A DNA stretch of 64,000 bases from positions 1 to 64,000 of the forward strand of contig NZ_JAJHPU010000045.1 in the NCBI RefSeq assembly GCF_020831405.1. The letters run 5' to 3'. The translations under genes were made by a program, and so were the position numbers. The stretch comes from Pseudomonas oryzagri (GTDB lineage Bacteria; Pseudomonadota; Gammaproteobacteria; Pseudomonadales; Pseudomonadaceae). Under the pieces are notes generated by a model. It was given only the letters and a program-made list of their open reading frames with translations. It did not search any database and had not been told where the DNA came from. Numbering within the stretch: the first letter of the stretch is position 1; every line of letters begins with the position of its first letter. This document shows positions 45,967-54,728 of this stretch, piece after piece.

Positions 45967-47901
45967 GTGAACCAGCAAAACCTCGCCGACTTCATCTGGA
46001 ACGTGGCCGACGTGCTGCGTGGCGACTTCAAGCAGTCCGAGTTCGGCCGCATCATCCTGCCGTTCACCGTGCTGCGGCGGCTGGAGTGCGTGCTGGAGCC
46101 GACCCGCGATGCCGTGCGCACGCAGTACCAGGCGCTCAAGGCGAGCGGCGTGGATCTCGATCTGCTGCTGCCCGGCACCGCCGGCGCCACCTTCTACAAC
46201 GTCTCGCAGTTCTCCCTGGCCAGCCTCGGCTCCACCAGCACCCGCGCCAACCTCGAGGACTACATCGCCAAGTTCTCCGCCAACGCCCGCCAGGTGTTCG
46301 AGCACTTCGCCTTCGATGGCTGGCTGGAGAAGCTGGAGAAGGCCAACCTGCTGTACCTGGTGACCCAGAAGTTCGCCGCTATCGACCTGCACCCGGCCAC
46401 CATCAGTAACCACGAGATGGGCCTGGTGTTCGAGCACCTGATCCGCAAGTTCGCCGAGTCGGCCAATGACACCGCCGGGGAGTTCTTCACCCCGCGCGAC
46501 GTGGTGCGCCTGGCTACTACCCTGGTGTTCGCCCCCGACCATCAGGCGCTGAACGGCGAAGGCGTGGTGCGTACCGTGTACGACTGCGCGGCCGGCACCG
46601 GCGGCTTCCTGTCCTCGGCCATCGAGCAGGTCGCCGAGTGGAACCCCAACGCCCGCTTGGTGCCCTACGCCCAGGAGCTGAACCCCGAGACCTACGCCAT
46701 CTCGGTGGCCGACAAGCTGATCCAGGGTTTCTCGACCCAGAACATCAAGCTCGGCAACACCCTGTCCAACGACCAGCTGCCCTTTGAGCAGTTCGACTAC
46801 TGCCTGGCCAACCCGCCGTTCGGCGTGAAGTGGGAGAAGGTGCAGAAGCAGGTGCAGGATGAGCACACGCAGCAGGGCTACGCCGGCCGCTTCGGCCCCG
46901 GCCTGCCGCGGGTCGGTGATGGCTCGCTGCTGTTCCTCATGCACCTCTTGTCCAAGCGCAAGCCGGTCGATCCTTCATTGCAGAGCGGGGGCGGCACCCG
47001 CATTGGCATCGTCCTGTCCGGTTCGCCGCTGTTCAACGGCGGCGCCGGTTCCGGCGAGTCGGAGATCCGCCGCTGGATTCTGGAGAACGACTGGCTGGAG
47101 GCGATCGTCGCCCTGCCCACCGACCTGTTCTACAACACCGGCATCGGCACCTACGTGTGGATTCTCTCCAACCACAAGGACGCGCTGCGCAAGGGCAAGG
47201 TCCAGCTGATCGACGCCAGCGCCATGCACGCACCGATGCGCAAGAGCCTGGGCAGCAAGCGCAAGTACCTGTCCGACGAGCAGATCGCCGAGATCGCCAA
47301 GCTGCACGAAGCGTTCGAGCAAGGCCCGAACAGCAAGATCTTCGCCACCACCGATTTTGGCTACCGGCGCATCACCGTCGAGCGTCCGCTGCGCCTGCGC
47401 TTCTCGGTCACTGCGGACAAGCTCGCCGCCTACCAGGCCACCAAGGGTTCCGATCAAGCCGAAGCCTTTGCCGCGTTGGAAGGCAACTTCGACAACCTGC
47501 CGGCCTTCCTCAAGGCCGCGGGTATCAAGAAACTTTCCAAGGGCGCACAGAAAGCCGTACTGGCCTGCTTCGGCGACCGCGACGCCGATGCCCAGCCGGT
47601 GTTGGACGACAAGGGTAATATGCAGGCCGATAGCGATCTGCGTGAGTTCGAGAACGTGCCGCTCGGCCAGTCCATCGACGCCTACTTCGAGCGCGAGGTA
47701 CTACCCCACGTGCCGGATGCCTGGATCGACACCGGCAAGCTTGATGCAAAGGACGGCCAGGTCGGCATTGTTGGCTACGAGATCAACTTCAACCGTTACT
47801 TCTACGTCTACCAGCCGCCGCGCCCGCTGGCGGAGATCGACGCCGATCTGAAGGCGGTGGAGGCCGAGATCGCCGCACTGCTGGGCGAGGTGACGGCATG
47901 A
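45967..47901 (+). CDS. hsdM: Type I restriction-modification methyltransferase HsdM
   Basis: A 644-residue adenine N6-methyltransferase, the modification subunit of a type I system. The N-terminal HsdM domain is at about 1-140 (FIWNVADVLRGDFKQSEFGR). The AdoMet site DCAAGTGGF is at 206-214 and the catalytic NPPF at 282-285. The protein is longer than classic HsdM (about 520) through a C-terminal extension with coiled-coil ending. The GTG start has AAGGGA 8 bases before it. The stop overlaps the hsdS start by 4 bases. Confidence 0.93.
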   Translation: MNQQNLADFIWNVADVLRGDFKQSEFGRIILPFTVLRRLECVLEPTRDAVRTQYQALKASGVDLDLLLPGTAGATFYNVSQFSLASLGSTSTRANLEDYIAKFSANARQVFEHFAFDGWLEKLEKANLLYLVTQKFAAIDLHPATISNHEMGLVFEHLIRKFAESANDTAGEFFTPRDVVRLATTLVFAPDHQALNGEGVVRTVYDCAAGTGGFLSSAIEQVAEWNPNARLVPYAQELNPETYAISVADKLIQGFSTQNIKLGNTLSNDQLPFEQFDYCLANPPFGVKWEKVQKQVQDEHTQQGYAGRFGPGLPRVGDGSLLFLMHLLSKRKPVDPSLQSGGGTRIGIVLSGSPLFNGGAGSGESEIRRWILENDWLEAIVALPTDLFYNTGIGTYVWILSNHKDALRKGKVQLIDASAMHAPMRKSLGSKRKYLSDEQIAEIAKLHEAFEQGPNSKIFATTDFGYRRITVERPLRLRFSVTADKLAAYQATKGSDQAEAFAALEGNFDNLPAFLKAAGIKKLSKGAQKAVLACFGDRDADAQPVLDDKGNMQADSDLREFENVPLGQSIDAYFEREVLPHVPDAWIDTGKLDAKDGQVGIVGYEINFNRYFYVYQPPRPLAEIDADLKAVEAEIAALLGEVTA

Positions 47902-49244
47902 GCCACTACAAGCCGTATCCGGCTTACAAGGATTCCGGAGTGGAGTGGTTGGGGAGGGTGCCGGAGCATTGGGAGCAGGTGCCACTGAAGCGACTGGTGC
48001 GCAGCATCGAGCAAGGCTGGAGTCCGGAGTGTGAGTCTTGGCCGGCGACTGGTGATGAATGGGGCGTACTGAAAGTCGGCTGCGTTAATGGGGGCAGTTT
48101 TCGTCCGGAAGAAAATAAGGCATTACCCGCATCCCTTGAGCCAAGGCCAGAGCTGGCAGTGTGCAAGGGGGATGTACTGGTTTCTCGTGCCAATACGCGG
48201 GAACTGGTGGGCAGTTGTGTGTCTGCTCCACAGAATTATCCGAACCTGCTGCTGTGCGACAAGATTTACCGTATTCGTGCTGGCGAACGGGTCACGCCGG
48301 AATTTCTGGCTGCGCTGATTTCAGTGCATGGTCGCAGAGCCGTCGAGATCGAGGCGACGGGCGCCAGTTCTTCGATGCTCAATATTTCGCAGTCGGTGAT
48401 TCTTGATCTGCCTGTCGCATTGCCAGAGCCTGCGGAGCAGGATCAGATCATGGCTGCTGCTACCCGCGAAACCGCCCGCATCGACGCGCTGGTGGCGAAG
48501 AAGACCCGCTTTATCGAACTGCTGCGCGAAAAGCGCCAGGCGCTGATCACCCATGCCGTCACCAAGGGCCTCGACCCGAACGTGAAGATGAAGGACTCCG
48601 GTGTGGAGTGGCTGGGGGAGGTGCCGGAGCATTGGGCTGTTAAGCCCTTCAAGGTCTGTATCGACTTTCAAGAGGGGCCAGGCATCATGGCTGCCGACTT
48701 CTGTGATGAGGGTATTCCTCTTCTCCGTGTCGCAGGCGTCCAAAATCGGTGGGCAAGCCTTGAAGGTTGTAATTACCTCAGTCCAGACAAAGTTGAGCGG
48801 CAGTGGAGACATTTTCGACTGGAACAAGGCGATCTTTTGATTAGCGCCAGTGCCAGTATGGGGACAGTTTGCGAGGTGGCCGCTGAGACAGTTGGGGCAG
48901 TTGCTTATACAGGACTGATCCGTCTGCGAGAAAAAAACAGCGTCATGCTCAAAGAATACATCCGGTCTCTGGTGGTATCTGATCTTTTTTCGACGCAGAT
49001 CGATTTTTTCAAGGCCGGCTCTACGATTCAGCACTTTGGGCCGACGCATCTCAGTCAGATGTTCGTTGTATGCCCGCCGTTGGATGAGCAGGGTGCGATA
49101 GCTCGCCACATTGAGAGTGAAACGCAGCGGATAGACGAACTTGTGACTAAGACCGAACGCAGCAGCGAACTCCTCAAAGAACGCCGCTCCGCCCTGATCA
49201 CCGCTGCCGTCACCGGCCAAATCGACCTGCGGGAGGAGGTATGA
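47898..49244 (+). CDS. hsdS: Type I restriction-modification specificity subunit HsdS
   Basis: The 448-residue protein has two target recognition domains, each beginning with DSGVEWLGxVPEHW (about 12 and 233) and ending in a helical spacer (ETARIDALVAKKTRFIELLR; ETQRIDELVTKTERSSELLK). It reads the two halves of the target. The coding repeats at 47928-47973 and 48591-48636 are nearly identical. Base composition drops to about half GC in the recognition domains, far below the neighbours, consistent with exchange of these domains between strains. It overlaps hsdM and the next gene by 4 bases each. Confidence 0.93.
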   Translation: MSHYKPYPAYKDSGVEWLGRVPEHWEQVPLKRLVRSIEQGWSPECESWPATGDEWGVLKVGCVNGGSFRPEENKALPASLEPRPELAVCKGDVLVSRANTRELVGSCVSAPQNYPNLLLCDKIYRIRAGERVTPEFLAALISVHGRRAVEIEATGASSSMLNISQSVILDLPVALPEPAEQDQIMAAATRETARIDALVAKKTRFIELLREKRQALITHAVTKGLDPNVKMKDSGVEWLGEVPEHWAVKPFKVCIDFQEGPGIMAADFCDEGIPLLRVAGVQNRWASLEGCNYLSPDKVERQWRHFRLEQGDLLISASASMGTVCEVAAETVGAVAYTGLIRLREKNSVMLKEYIRSLVVSDLFSTQIDFFKAGSTIQHFGPTHLSQMFVVCPPLDEQGAIARHIESETQRIDELVTKTERSSELLKERRSALITAAVTGQIDLREEV

Positions 49245-50176
49245 GTCAGGGTCGCAGCATTCGCCTGTTTCTGGTGGACGGGACTCCCAACGGGCTGCTG
49301 ACCGCCGAGATCATGAACTGGACCGGCCATGTGCTGACCGGCCCGCGCAGCAAGCTGGCCGAGCTGGTGCAGCGTCCCGAGTGCGCGCGTACTGGCGTGT
49401 ACTTCCTGGTCGGTCCCGACCCGGACGACAGCCTGCGCACCCGGGTGTATGTCGGCGAATCGGACGACGTGGCCCAGCGCCTCAAGCAGCACAACCGCCC
49501 CGAGGAGCAGGGCGGCAAGGACTTCTGGGAGCGGGTCTGCCTGGTCACCAGCAAGGACCAGAACCTGACCAAGGCCCATGCGAAGTACCTGGAAAGCAAG
49601 CTGATCGGCATCGTCGCCAGTGCCGGCCGCTGCGTGCTGGGCAACGGCACCGCCCACGACTACGGCAACCTGCCGGAATCCGACCGCGCCGACATGGCAT
49701 TCTTCCTGGAGCAAATCCGCACCGTGCTGCCGGTGTTGGGGTTCGACTTTCTACGCGAGCTGGCCAGGCCCTCGACCGTCAGCGCGCCAAGCCCGGCAGC
49801 GCCGGTCTCCCGCTCCCCGTTGTTCACCCTGGAGGTGCCGCGCTATCGCATCACCGCGCAGGGTCAGGAGATCGACGGCGAGTTTTTCGTTCTCAAGGGC
49901 TCCAAGGCACGGGCGGACTGGGTTGGCACCGAGCGCGGCTATCGGGGACTGTTCCGCCAACTGGTGGCCGAGGACGTGCTGGTCGCCGAAAGCCCCGAGC
50001 ATCTGGTGTTCAGCGACGATTACGCCTTCAGCAGCCCGAGTGCGGCAGCGGCCGTGGTCTGTGGGCGGGCGGCCAACGGCCGTACCTCCTGGCTGGTGGA
50101 CGGTACCGGGCAAACCTATGCAGCATGGCAGGACCAGCAGCTGACCAGCCTTGACCCCGTGGCGGAGGCCGAATGA
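49241..50176 (+). CDS. GIY-YIG nuclease-like protein in the type I operon
   Basis: A 311-residue protein with an internal GIY-YIG module (about 40-130: TGVYFLVGPDP, TRVYVGESDDVAQRLKQHN, KAHAKYLESKLIG) and a C-terminal domain resembling DUF4357 (about 185-305). GIY-YIG domains cleave DNA by a single metal ion; the Tyr, Arg and Glu-like positions seem present. Similar genes travel with type I systems, but their contribution is not established. It overlaps hsdS and the following nuclease gene by 4 bases, so all four are probably co-translated. Confidence 0.82.
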   Translation: MSQGRSIRLFLVDGTPNGLLTAEIMNWTGHVLTGPRSKLAELVQRPECARTGVYFLVGPDPDDSLRTRVYVGESDDVAQRLKQHNRPEEQGGKDFWERVCLVTSKDQNLTKAHAKYLESKLIGIVASAGRCVLGNGTAHDYGNLPESDRADMAFFLEQIRTVLPVLGFDFLRELARPSTVSAPSPAAPVSRSPLFTLEVPRYRITAQGQEIDGEFFVLKGSKARADWVGTERGYRGLFRQLVAEDVLVAESPEHLVFSDDYAFSSPSAAAAVVCGRAANGRTSWLVDGTGQTYAAWQDQQLTSLDPVAEAE

Positions 50177-51231
50177 GCAAGCCGAAACCGAGCGATCTCA
50201 ATCTGCCGCTGCAGCCCCTTTTAAGCAGCCTCGGCGAGCTGATTCGCCAGGCCCGCCAGCGGGCGCTGCGCGCCGTGGATGCCATCCAAGTACAGACCTG
50301 CTGGGAAGTCGGCCGGCATATCGTCGAGTTCGAGCAGGGTGGTGAGGCCCGTGCGGCCTATGGCAAGAAGTTACTGCCGAGCCTGGCCAAGGTGCTGAGC
50401 GCTGAGTTCGGCAGGGGCTTCGATGCGTCGAACTTGCGCTATATGCGCTTGTTTTACCAAGCCTTCCCGATTTGTGACGCGCTGCGTCACGAATTGAGCT
50501 GGACCCACTACCGCACCCTGCTCAAGGTAGACAGCGACAGCGCGCGCCACTGGTACATGAACGAGGCAGCCGAGCAGGGCTGGACCACTCGTGCCCTGGA
50601 CCGGCAGATCGGTACCCTCTACTACGAGCGTCTACTGGCCAGCCAAGACCGTGTGGCGGTGGAGCAGGAAGCCGAGGCCAACCTGCGGGTGATGGGCAAG
50701 AGCCCGCGCGAGTTCGTGCGCGATCCGGTACTGCTGGAATTCCTTGGCCTGCCCAGCGCAGGCACCCTTCTGGAAAGCGACCTGGAACAGGCGCTGATCG
50801 GCCAGCTGCAGGGGTTCCTGTTGGAGCTGGGCAAGGGCTTCGCCTTCGTGGCGCGGCAGCAGCGCATCAGCACCGAGAGCAAGGATTTCTACATCGACCT
50901 GGTGTTCTACAACTACCTGCTCAAATGCTTCGTGATCTTCGACCTCAAGCGCGGCGAGCTAACCCACCAGGACATCGGCCAGATGGACATGTACGTGCGC
51001 ATGTACGACGACCTGAGGCGCGGTCCGGACGACAATCCGACGGTGGGCATCATCCTCTGTGCGCAGAAGGACGCATCGGTGGTGCGCTACTCGGTGCTGC
51101 ACGGCAGCGAGCAGTTGTTCGCCAGCAAATACAAGCTGGTGCTGCCCAGCGAGGAGGAGCTGCGCGCTGAGCTTGACCGCGAGCGGGCCTTGTTGGCGGA
51201 GCAGAAAGCCTTTACGCAAGACGAGAGCTGA
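50173..51231 (+). CDS. PDDEXK nuclease of the YhcG/DUF1016 family
   Basis: The 352-residue protein has a helical N-terminal DUF1016 domain (about 15-170, IVEFEQGGEARAAYGKKLL) and a PD-(D/E)xK nuclease domain (about 185-335) with the catalytic pattern FYIDLVFY ... VIFDLKRG. Family members occur beside restriction systems and are proposed to be DNA or RNA nucleases. It ends the 4-base overlap chain that starts at hsdM and is followed by a 119-base gap with an inverted repeat. Confidence 0.88.
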   Translation: MSKPKPSDLNLPLQPLLSSLGELIRQARQRALRAVDAIQVQTCWEVGRHIVEFEQGGEARAAYGKKLLPSLAKVLSAEFGRGFDASNLRYMRLFYQAFPICDALRHELSWTHYRTLLKVDSDSARHWYMNEAAEQGWTTRALDRQIGTLYYERLLASQDRVAVEQEAEANLRVMGKSPREFVRDPVLLEFLGLPSAGTLLESDLEQALIGQLQGFLLELGKGFAFVARQQRISTESKDFYIDLVFYNYLLKCFVIFDLKRGELTHQDIGQMDMYVRMYDDLRRGPDDNPTVGIILCAQKDASVVRYSVLHGSEQLFASKYKLVLPSEEELRAELDRERALLAEQKAFTQDES

Positions 51232-51240
51232 TTGCTCAAC

Positions 51241-51276
51241 TTTGTGTCCGGAAATTGGCGAGATCTCGGACACAAA
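51241..51276. promoter_or_regulatory. Inverted repeat between PDDEXK gene and hsdR
   Basis: TTTGTGTCCG (51241-51250) and CGGACACAAA (51267-51276) form a perfect 10-bp inverted repeat with a 16-base spacer. A third GGACACA lies at 51298-51304. It may be an operator for separate control of hsdR, or a terminator/attenuator after the nuclease gene. Confidence 0.5.
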
Positions 51277-51350
51277 TCGATTTATGTATGGCCAGACGGA
51301 CACATGGCAGCTGTTCGGGGCCGATGGTTTCGAGTCAAGAAGGACCGCAG

Positions 51351-54300
51351 ATGAGCCACATCCACCACGAATGCGAACTGGAACGCTACATCGTCGAGCA
51401 ACTGGAGGCTGCGGGGTGGCTGGTGGGCAAGTCCGCCGGCTATGACCCGGCGCGGGCGCTGTACCGGGAGGACGTACTGGGCTGGCTGGATGAAACCCAG
51501 CCGCAGGCCATGGCCAAGCTGCGCGCCATCAATGGAGCAGGCGAGGGCACCGAGACGGTGATCCTCGACCGGCTGGTCAAGCAGCTGGAGAACAAGGCCG
51601 AAGGCGGCACGGTGAACGTGCTGCGTTACGGCTTCGCGGTGGCCGGTGGTGGCACCCTGGCGATGAGTCAGGGCCTGCCCGAGGACGAGCGCAACGACAC
51701 GGTAATCCAGCGCTATGCGGCCAACCGCCTGCGCGTGGTGCCGCAGCTGCGCTATTCGCTGGACAAGGCCGACGAAATCGATCTGGCCTTGTTCATCAAC
51801 GGTATTCCGGTGGCCACGGTGGAGCTGAAGACCGACTTCACCCAGTCGGTGCAGGCGGCGATGCAGCAGTACCGCATGGACCGCCGCCCCGAGCGCAAGA
51901 GCGGCGGGCTGGAGCCGCTGCTGACCTTCAAGCGCGGTGCGGTGGTGCATTTCGCCATGAGCGACAGCGACATCCGCATGACCACCCGGCTGGCCGGGGA
52001 TGCAACCTTCTTCCTGCCGTTCAACCGCGGCAACGACGGCGCGGCCGGCAACCCACCCTGCGAGGATGGCTATCCGGTCAGCTACTTCTGGGAGCACGTG
52101 CTGCAGAAGGGCAACTGGCTGCACATCTTCCAGCGCTTCGTGCTGCAGGAGCGCAAGGAGGCCCAAGACGCCAGCGGCAAGACCTACTACAAGGAGGCGC
52201 TGATCTTCCCACGCTTCCACCAGTGGGAAGGCGTGACACGGATGATCGACGCGGTGCGCGTCGAGGGCGTCGGCCAGCCGTACCTGATCCAGCACAGCGC
52301 CGGTTCCGGCAAGACCAACACCATCGCCTGGACTGCGCACTCGCTGATCCGCGTGCGCCGCCCGGACGGCGAGCCGTACTTCCACAGCGTGATCGTGGTG
52401 ACCGACCGCCAGGTGCTCGACCAGCAGCTGCAGGACGCCATCCAGCAGATCGAGCACCAGGCCGGGGTGGTGTGCGCCATCGACCGCCAGCAGTCCAGCC
52501 TGCCGAAGAGCCAGCAACTGGCCAAGGCGATGCTGGAGGGTGTGCCGATCATCGTCTGCACCCTGCAGACCTTCCCCCACGCGCAGAAGGCCATCCTCGG
52601 CGAGCAGAGCCTGCGCGACCGCCGCTTCGCGATCATCATCGACGAGGCGCACAGCTCCACCGGCGGCAGCACCGCCGACGACCTGCGCTATGTGCTGACC
52701 GGAGAGAGCGAGGAGGAGTGGGAGAAGCTCAGCAAGGAGGAGCGCTTGTCGGTCTGGCAATCGTCGCGGCAGCGGCCGGGCAATGCCAGCTACTTCGCCT
52801 TCACCGCCACGCCCAAGCATTCGACCCTCAGCCTGTTCGGTCGCCCGCGCAATCCGGCGCTGCCGGTCAGCCAGGACAATCCGCCGGCGCCGTTCCACCT
52901 CTACACCATGCAGCAGGCCATCGAGGAGGGATTCATCCTCGACGTGCTGAAGAACTACACCAGCTACCAGGTGGCCTTCAAAATCGGCAGCGAGTTCGTC
53001 GACGACAAGCGCGTGGACGAGAAGAGCGGTAAGCGTGCGCTGGCCAAGTGGCTGTCGCTCAACCCGGTGAACGTCGGCCAGAAGGTCGAGCTGATCGTCG
53101 AGCACTTCCGCAAGAACGTCGCCCACCTGCTCGGTGGCCAGGCCAAGGCCATGGTGGTCACCGGCTCGCGGGCAGCGGCGGTGAAGTACCACCTTGCGCT
53201 GCAGGACTACTGCCGGCGCAAGGGCTACGACAACGTGCAGGCCATGGTGGCGTTCTCCGGCGAGGTGCCGAATGCCGAGGTTCGGGAGCCGAGTCTGCCG
53301 ACGGACCATCCGTTCAGCGAGGGCAACCTCAACCCAGGCTTGAACGGCCGCGACATGCGCAAGGTGTTCGACACGCCCGATTACCGGGTGATGATCGTCG
53401 CCAACAAGTACCAGACCGGCTTCGACCAGCCCAAGCTGGTGGCCATGTACCTGGACAAGAAGATCTCCGGGGTGGAGGCGGTGCAGACCCTCTCGCGGCT
53501 GAACCGCACCTTCCCCGGCAAGGACAAGACCTATGTGATCGACTTCGCCAACGAGGCGGAGGAGATCCTCGCCGCGTTCAAGACCTTCTACCGCGACGCC
53601 CAGGTAGCGGATGTCCAGGACCCGAACATCGTCTACGACATCAAGCAGCGCCTGGACGGCATGTTCATCTACGAGCAGGCCGAGGTGGCGGCGTTCGGCG
53701 AGGCCATCGTCGACAAGAGCGTCACCCACCAGAAGCTCTACAGCCTGACCCAGGCGGCTACCGACCGTTTCAACAAGAAACTGAATGCGCTGACCGATGC
53801 CATCGACCAGTGGGAGAAGGCCTGGGAGTCTGCCCACGACAGCGGCGACGAGCAGGGAATGCAGTACGCCGACGTGCAGCGCGCGGAGTACTGCAAGAAG
53901 CGCGACGAGCTGATGATCTTCAGCGAGAGCCTGTCCAAGTTCGTGCGCAGCTACGAGTACATCGCCCAGCTGGTGGAGTTCGGTGACCCGACACTGGAGG
54001 CCTTTGCCAGCTATGCCCGGCTGCTGCGCAAGCGTCTGAAGGGCATCAGCGCCGAGCAGGTGGACATGGGCGACCTCAAGCTCAGCCACTACAAGATCAA
54101 GAAGGGCGAAGGACTGGTCGGCGTCGGTGTGCAGGCCGAGGTGCCGGGCCTGTACGGCATGACCGACAACGGCCTGCGCGAAGCCCGTGATCGCGAGAAG
54201 AAGTACCTCTCCGACCTGATCGAAAAGCTCAACAACGCCTTCGGCCAGGGCATCGGCGACACCGACCAAGTGGCCTTCGCCGTCCACGTGTCCGAGAAGC

Positions 54301-54533
54301 TGCGCGCCGACAGCGTGGTGATGGCCCAGGTGCAGAACAACCCCATGGAACAGGCCATGAAGGCCGACCTGCCGATCAAGGCCATCCAGGCCATCTCCGG
54401 CGCGATGAGCAGCCACCAGGCGATGGCAACCAAGCTGCTCAGCGACGAGGCGACGCGCGAGGTGTTCCTGATGGTTCTGTATGAGCTGTTGCGCAAGGAC
54501 TCGGCCAGAGCGCTGCTGGGACAGGCGCGCTGA
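51351..54533 (+). CDS. hsdR: Type I restriction endonuclease/translocase HsdR
   Basis: A 1060-residue motor and nuclease subunit. The N-terminal nuclease domain has the pattern DLALFINGIPVATVELKTD (about 143-161), the active Asp and Glu-x-Lys. The helicase part has Walker A SAGSGKT (near 322), DEAH (IIIDEAHSS, near 430) and TATPKHS. The C-terminal helical domain binds HsdM. The ATG at 51351 has AAGGA 7 bases before it and gives the normal start MSHIHHECELERYI. It is separated from hsdMS by two nuclease genes and an inverted repeat. Confidence 0.94.
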   Translation: MSHIHHECELERYIVEQLEAAGWLVGKSAGYDPARALYREDVLGWLDETQPQAMAKLRAINGAGEGTETVILDRLVKQLENKAEGGTVNVLRYGFAVAGGGTLAMSQGLPEDERNDTVIQRYAANRLRVVPQLRYSLDKADEIDLALFINGIPVATVELKTDFTQSVQAAMQQYRMDRRPERKSGGLEPLLTFKRGAVVHFAMSDSDIRMTTRLAGDATFFLPFNRGNDGAAGNPPCEDGYPVSYFWEHVLQKGNWLHIFQRFVLQERKEAQDASGKTYYKEALIFPRFHQWEGVTRMIDAVRVEGVGQPYLIQHSAGSGKTNTIAWTAHSLIRVRRPDGEPYFHSVIVVTDRQVLDQQLQDAIQQIEHQAGVVCAIDRQQSSLPKSQQLAKAMLEGVPIIVCTLQTFPHAQKAILGEQSLRDRRFAIIIDEAHSSTGGSTADDLRYVLTGESEEEWEKLSKEERLSVWQSSRQRPGNASYFAFTATPKHSTLSLFGRPRNPALPVSQDNPPAPFHLYTMQQAIEEGFILDVLKNYTSYQVAFKIGSEFVDDKRVDEKSGKRALAKWLSLNPVNVGQKVELIVEHFRKNVAHLLGGQAKAMVVTGSRAAAVKYHLALQDYCRRKGYDNVQAMVAFSGEVPNAEVREPSLPTDHPFSEGNLNPGLNGRDMRKVFDTPDYRVMIVANKYQTGFDQPKLVAMYLDKKISGVEAVQTLSRLNRTFPGKDKTYVIDFANEAEEILAAFKTFYRDAQVADVQDPNIVYDIKQRLDGMFIYEQAEVAAFGEAIVDKSVTHQKLYSLTQAATDRFNKKLNALTDAIDQWEKAWESAHDSGDEQGMQYADVQRAEYCKKRDELMIFSESLSKFVRSYEYIAQLVEFGDPTLEAFASYARLLRKRLKGISAEQVDMGDLKLSHYKIKKGEGLVGVGVQAEVPGLYGMTDNGLREARDREKKYLSDLIEKLNNAFGQGIGDTDQVAFAVHVSEKLRADSVVMAQVQNNPMEQAMKADLPIKAIQAISGAMSSHQAMATKLLSDEATREVFLMVLYELLRKDSARALLGQAR

Positions 54534-54577
54534 CCTGCGGAGCGTGCAGCACTGTCCAACGTCGGCAGCCGCACGCG

Positions 54578-54600
54578 TTCTGGGCTAGCTTTCTTGGGAA
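54578..54600 (+). promoter_or_regulatory. Motif shared upstream of both patatin genes (copy 1)
   Basis: A 23-base stretch with core CTAGCTTTCTTGGGAA lies 129 bases before the first patatin start and recurs before the second gene with one gap and a few changes. The conserved CTAGCTTTC core next to TGGGAA may be promoter or operator sequence; it is also what a duplicated upstream segment would leave. A GGAGGAGG run follows within 10 bases, but far from the start codon. Confidence 0.4.
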
Positions 54601-54728
54601 TGGAGGAGGCGTCTCGCTTCCCTCCGCGAGCGGCTGCCGGCAGGCGGCGTTCGTGGAGCCCCGGCGCAGGGCGGCGCAGCAGGCCGGTTCGCCGGCCTGG
54701 ACAGCCACCCGCCCGGTACGCGCTGACC

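Noticed and set aside
51282..54416. Long antisense open frame opposite hsdR
   Set aside because: Same compositional artefact; hsdR on the plus strand has full motif support.
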